A DNA stretch of 64,000 nucleotides from Nonomuraea sp. PA05 (GTDB taxonomy: Bacteria; Actinomycetota; Actinomycetes; Streptosporangiales; Streptosporangiaceae): NCBI RefSeq assembly GCF_008086045.1, contig NZ_VSEY01000008.1, positions 248,001-312,000 of the forward strand, written 5' to 3'. The position numbers were made by a program, and so were the translations under genes. The notes beneath the pieces were generated by a model, which was given only the letters and a program-made list of their open reading frames with translations, ran no database searches and had not been told where the DNA came from. The first letter of the stretch is position 1; each line of letters begins with the position of its first letter. Below, piece after piece: positions 62,342 to 64,000 of this stretch.

Positions 62342-62461
62342 CCGGCGTGCGATCTCCGGATGACATCTACGATCAAACCGGTTCGCGCAGGCGGAAGCAG
62401 GAGTGGAGATAGGCGCATTCGTGGTGGGGCTAGCCCTACCTGGGTGGTGGACGGCGCCCCA

Positions 62462-62479
62462 CCCTGACTTTCGTCAGGG
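62462..62479. promoter_or_regulatory. ACTTTCGT site 2
   Basis: CCCTGAC-TTTC-GTCAGGG, perfect 7-bp arms, 57 bp upstream of the kinase GTG. Its shared core with site 1 implies one regulator, probably the unseen partner of the kinase. Confidence 0.5.
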
Positions 62480-62536
62480 GTGCCACCTGACGTCGGTCGG
62501 CAGCCGCATCCCCTGGCCGCCGATAACGTCGGTGCC

Positions 62537-63673
62537 GTGAAGCGTTTTCGCCGGGAGAACCGCCGCCAGGTGGTCTATGACGTGCTGCTCTTCGTCGCGC
62601 TCGGCGTGTGCGTCGCCGCCATGGGGCCCGACCCGTTCAAGGACCCCGCCGGGTTCGGCGCGGTGACCGTGCCGCGCTGGGGGCTGGCCGCGGTGGCCGT
62701 GCTCGTCGGCCGGCCCTACCCCCTGGCCGCGCTGGTGCTGCTGCTGCCGCTGGGGCCGTGGCGGTTCAGCGAGGGGTTCGCGACCGTGGACCTGAGCTGG
62801 CTGCTGCCCCGGCGGAACGTGAAGATCCTGCCGCTGCTGGCGACGTCGCCGTTCATCGCCTGGTACGCGTACCTGACCGGGCGGCGGATGGCCAAGGGGT
62901 GGCCCGCGCTGCTGGCGTTCTGCGTCATCTCGCTGGTCGGCGTGGTGGTGGTGCTGAGCAAGGGCGGCGATCTGGCCCTGTGGGTGTCCATGATCACCGC
63001 GGTGGCGGGCACCTACCTGGTGCCGTACCTGTTCGGGGTGCTGCGCCGCAAGCTGCTGCAGCAGCGGCGGCAGGCCAGACTGTCGGCCGAGGCGCAGGCC
63101 AGGATGCGCGAGCGGGCCAGGATCGCGCGGGAGATGCACGACTCGCTCGGCCACGACCTGGCGCTGATCGCGGTCAGGGCGGCGGGGCTGGAGCTGGCGC
63201 ACGGGCTGGCCCCCGCCCAGGTCAAGGCGGCGGGGGAGCTGCGGCTCGCGGCGGCCGACGCGACCGAGCGGCTGCGCCAGATCATCGGGCTGCTGCGCGA
63301 GGACGGCGACGCGGCGCCGCTGTCCCCCGTGGGGGAGGACGTATCGGAGCTGGTGCGCAGGGCCGCCGACTCCGGCATGTCGATCTCGCTCGACCTGGCT
63401 CCCGGGCCGGTGCCGGGGCTGGCCGGGGCCGTGGTGCAGGAGGGGCTGACCAACGCCGCCAAGCACGCGCCGGGGGCCGAGGTGTCGGTCTCGGTGGGGC
63501 CGCACGAGGTGCTCGTCCGCAACGGGCCGCCGCGTTCACGGCCCACCGCCAGGACGGGCGGGCTGGGGCTGGCGGGGCTGCGCGAGCGCGTACGGCTGGC
63601 GGGAGGAACGCTCAGCGCCGGGCCGGCGGGCGACGGCTTCGAGCTGGTCGTGTCGCTGCCCCGCGAGAATTAG
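62537..63673 (+). CDS. NarL-type sensor histidine kinase
   Basis: 378 aa from GTG 62537 (an open frame starts at 62480). Four or five TM helices, then a HisKA_3 domain with the phospho-acceptor His in AREMHDSLGHDLALI, and an HATPase domain (GLTNAAKHA, GLGLAGLRERV). No response regulator gene follows; the next gene is convergent, so the partner must be elsewhere. Confidence 0.88.
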   Translation: MKRFRRENRRQVVYDVLLFVALGVCVAAMGPDPFKDPAGFGAVTVPRWGLAAVAVLVGRPYPLAALVLLLPLGPWRFSEGFATVDLSWLLPRRNVKILPLLATSPFIAWYAYLTGRRMAKGWPALLAFCVISLVGVVVVLSKGGDLALWVSMITAVAGTYLVPYLFGVLRRKLLQQRRQARLSAEAQARMRERARIAREMHDSLGHDLALIAVRAAGLELAHGLAPAQVKAAGELRLAAADATERLRQIIGLLREDGDAAPLSPVGEDVSELVRRAADSGMSISLDLAPGPVPGLAGAVVQEGLTNAAKHAPGAEVSVSVGPHEVLVRNGPPRSRPTARTGGLGLAGLRERVRLAGGTLSAGPAGDGFELVVSLPREN

Positions 63674-63682
63674 CGGTGCGGT

Positions 63683-64000
63683 TCAGGCGTGGGAGACGTG
63701 CAGCCGGTGCAGCAGCCGCTTGAAGGCGATGACGGAGAACGTGATGGCCGTCCCGCTGATCACGGCCACCGCCGAGGTGCGCATGATCATGAACGCGCCG
63801 AGCGAGCCGCCGAGGTACTCGTAGACCGCCAGGAAGATGCTCAGCGTGGAGTTCATCAGCAGCACGAACGCCCACAGCAGGGTGATCCTGGCGAAGAACC
63901 TGCGCACCCGCTCGTGCTTGAGCACCGCCGACGGCAGGTGGATGTAGTCGAGCGTGAGCTTCTGCACCAGCGGCTTGTTGAGCCGCACGGAGGCGAGGAA
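63683..64000 (-). CDS. VC0807-like membrane protein, 5'-truncated
   Basis: The left-going frame is open to the window edge; 105 residues are visible. RLNKPLVQKLTLDYIHLPS and VRRFFARITLLWAFVLLMNSTLS precede two further TM helices (AVAVISGTAITFSVIAF), the pattern I associate with the VC0807/intracellular septation-like family. Its stop lies 9 bp from that of the kinase. Confidence 0.55.
   Translation of the reverse strand, partial: FLASVRLNKPLVQKLTLDYIHLPSAVLKHERVRRFFARITLLWAFVLLMNSTLSIFLAVYEYLGGSLGAFMIMRTSAVAVISGTAITFSVIAFKRLLHRLHVSHA

Larger units (their letters stand above)
62147..62536. other. Divergent DedA / sensor kinase control region
   Basis: 390 bp with no gene. The main features are two related hairpin sites at 62322-62341 and 62462-62479, plus the direct repeat CCGATAC near 62240-62275. 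Confidence 0.6.

Overview
The window reads as chromosomal DNA of a high-GC filamentous actinomycete. The evidence is strong GC bias at third codon positions, frequent GTG and TTG starts, 4-nt ATGA/GTGA/TTGA gene overlaps, a DivIVA-domain protein, a SARP/AfsR-type regulator, a PucR regulator, and the actinobacterial order comM-dprA ... xerC-M23 peptidase ... rpsB-tsf-pyrH-frr-cdsA-rlmN. A Streptosporangiales member (Nonomuraea-like) is my best guess; that is inference from gene order and protein style, not from a marker comparison. I saw no rRNA, tRNA, CRISPR array, insertion sequence or prophage.

1-12.6 kb: the 3' part of comM and dprA, then a repeat-rich stretch with a winged-helix regulator/hydrolase pair sharing a perfect palindromic operator, xerC, an M23 peptidase whose membrane anchor lies in another reading frame, and an MFS exporter with a divergent ArsR-like regulator and three phased operators. 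Minisatellites and GC-rich hexanucleotide repeats are concentrated here. 10.8-18.2 kb: the translation and cell-envelope core (rpsB, tsf, pyrH, frr, cdsA, rlmN) with a SUFU-domain gene. 18.2-22.6 kb: a small ABC exporter, a DivIVA-repeat protein, a HAD hydrolase, a GNAT acetyltransferase and an AI-2E-type membrane protein.

22.7-37.6 kb is the most interesting region. A left-going iolC - Cgl0159-like aldolase - iolB - iolD operon diverges from a right-going eight-gene operon: CUT1 sugar ABC importer (binding protein, two permeases, ATPase), PHP-type metallohydrolase, IolE-like isomerase/dehydratase, Gfo/Idh/MocA dehydrogenase and GH38 alpha-mannosidase. Almost every junction overlaps. The two promoters each carry a copy of the palindrome TGTCATGACA about 45-50 bp before the first start codon, on either side of a perfect 12-bp inverted repeat. 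I propose that this is a catabolic module for an alpha-mannosyl inositol or inositol-phosphate compound.

37.7-51.5 kb: a small peptide gene coupled to a TPR gene; then PucR, agmatinase, an NCS1 permease and a cyclase-family hydrolase; then a convergent Lrp regulator facing a polyamine operon (aminobutyraldehyde dehydrogenase, PotA, PotD, PotB, PotC, closed by a clear terminator), a putrescine-oxidase-like flavoprotein and a dienelactone-hydrolase-like enzyme. Together these can import agmatine/putrescine and convert it to GABA. 51.6-64 kb: a class-A-beta-lactamase-like lipoprotein; a same-strand left-going run (GT4 glycosyltransferase, DUF998-like protein, a 241-residue P450-like protein, an isocitrate lyase/PEP mutase-family enzyme, a SARP regulator and a DHA2 exporter); an EamA transporter and a DedA protein facing a NarL-type sensor kinase; and a membrane protein cut by the window end.
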